Assembly (NCBI GenBank): GCA_034509425.1
Contig: JAVTVJ010000663.1
Coordinates: forward strand, 310,001-374,000
Length of the DNA: 64,000 nucleotides
Source: Eopsaltria australis
Lineage: Eukaryota > Chordata > Aves > Passeriformes > Petroicidae
Reading direction: 5' to 3'
Every line of letters begins with the position of its first letter. Position 1 is the first letter of the stretch. Made by a program: the position numbers and the translations under genes. The notes under the pieces were generated by a model, which did no database searches, had not been told where the DNA came from, and was given only the letters and a program-made list of their open reading frames with translations. Positions 63,277 to 64,000 of this stretch are shown here, one piece after another.

Positions 63277-64000
63277 TGTCATGGTGTTTGTACCTGTCAT
63301 GAATGTTTTGGGCTGCTCAAAGAACCACCAGCAAAGGTATTGGCAAAAGGAGGTTTACTAGAAAAGTGAAAGCATGATAGAGTTCATTGGCAATGTGCAC
63401 TCTGTTACTTATTAGATGGTTAAAGCACAGAGAAAAATCAGACTAATATCCAAAATCAGTCAATCTAAAACTAAATTATCTACATAGAGGTTGGGATGGA
63501 AAGTGTTAAGGATGAAAAGGAGTAAGGGAGACCCACCCATCGAGTCACAAGATTCAGAGAAGACCCTCTTGCAAAACTTTGGCCTGGACTTGACCAATAA
63601 TTTAGACCCAAAGGTTTAAATAGCACCTATCCTTAACAGCACTTAAGTTATAGCTGAATTTACACAATTTAACCACAGGTTCTGTAGAATTTACTATAGC
63701 ACAATAACTCACTTACAGGCCTAACTTGCTTACAAACCTAATATATTTAAGATTCTGAGAGCAACACTCATAGTACATTTCCTATGTCATATTCACATTC
63801 ACACACACAAACAGACTAAAGGAGCATGTACAAGGCTCCACAGTCAGCATTCAGCAGTGAACCTCCAAGTATAGTGAACTTGGGAGCTCCCTGTCTCGAA
63901 GAGGCATTCCACTCACAGGGAGTTTGCTGGTCACAGCCTGCTGCAGTCCAGCAGAGCCAAAAAGGTCGCACTTAGGGCCACTGTTTATAGGGCCACAAAA
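63277..64000 (-). mobile_element. ERV LTR, cut by the window edge
   Basis: The plus strand enters the element at TGTCATGG, so the minus-strand LTR ends CCATGACA, a normal LTR terminus. Minus-strand reading from the window edge gives CTATAAA at 63984-63990, a transcribed region with 'gacagggagctcccaagttc', a possible AGTAAA processing signal near 63357-63362, and a U5-like end ('ctggtggttctttgagcag') typical of avian ERV LTRs. Composition and ordering fit an LTR of more than 720 bp whose U3 lies beyond 64000. Whether it is solo or part of a provirus cannot be seen. The family is not assigned. Confidence 0.6.
63984..63990 (-). promoter_or_regulatory. TATA box of the edge LTR
   Basis: TTTATAG on the plus strand gives CTATAAA on the minus strand, placed about 710 bases before the LTR's 3' end. 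The distance is long for a simple R-U5, so a long R region or a different start site is possible. Confidence 0.4.

Noticed and set aside
1..64000. CRISPR arrays, bacterial operons, riboswitches or other prokaryotic features
   Set aside because: The repeats are all vertebrate transposons or simple sequence; there are no regularly spaced repeats, and no dense long frames.

Overview
The window is AT-rich, intron-like or intergenic DNA from a bird, almost certainly a passerine. The evidence is entirely in its repeats: many CR1 LINE fragments (3'-anchored, 5'-truncated, some with readable reverse-transcriptase motifs), several avian endogenous-retrovirus LTRs, and one tRNA-Ile-headed SINE with a CR1-type tail, an architecture known from the passerine TguSINE1 family. 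I found no protein-coding gene, rRNA, functional tRNA, CRISPR array or bacterial-type operon. The longest open frame is 183 codons and unrecognised. Several other long frames lie inside LTR or CR1 copies and are accidental.

Layout. 1-6.1 kb: unique AT-rich sequence. 6.12-7.58 kb: the best-preserved CR1 copy (+), still showing the YADD motif but with internal deletions. 7.6-12.4 kb: unique sequence with one CR1 3' end (-). 12.4-12.9 kb: a CR1 3' fragment (+) and an LTR fragment (-). 12.9-18.85 kb: unique. 18.86-19.09 kb: CR1 3' end (+). 19.1-21.76 kb: unique, holding the longest open frame (-). 21.76-22.75 kb: CR1 (-) with a deleted reverse-transcriptase core. 24.4-25.5 kb: older CR1 (+). 26.1 kb: CR1 3' end (-). 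26.2-31.8 kb: unique with microsatellites and a perfect hairpin. 31.8-32.4 kb: ERVL-type solo LTR (+). 32.4-40.3 kb: unique. 40.3-40.46 kb: tRNA-Ile SINE (-). 40.9-41.8 kb: solo LTR (-) with a near-perfect 6-bp target duplication. 44.2-45.0 kb: an ancient CR1-like relic (-). 46.8 kb: an A49 tract. 47.3-47.66 kb: a short, CpG-rich and therefore probably young LTR (-). 47.7-59.6 kb: unique, with a weak candidate 39-nt microexon near 53.0 kb. 59.6-60.2 kb: CR1 (+). 61.1-61.9 kb: an avian LTR (+), same family as the 12.8 kb fragment. 63.28-64.0 kb: an LTR (-) running off the window edge.

No set of genes here works together. The region reads as a gene desert or large intron built up by successive retroposition: ancient CR1-like relic, then degraded CR1 copies and ERVL-type LTRs, then the SINE and the more intact LTRs. 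Family assignments rest on remembered consensus features, not on a search; boundaries are approximate unless termini are described.
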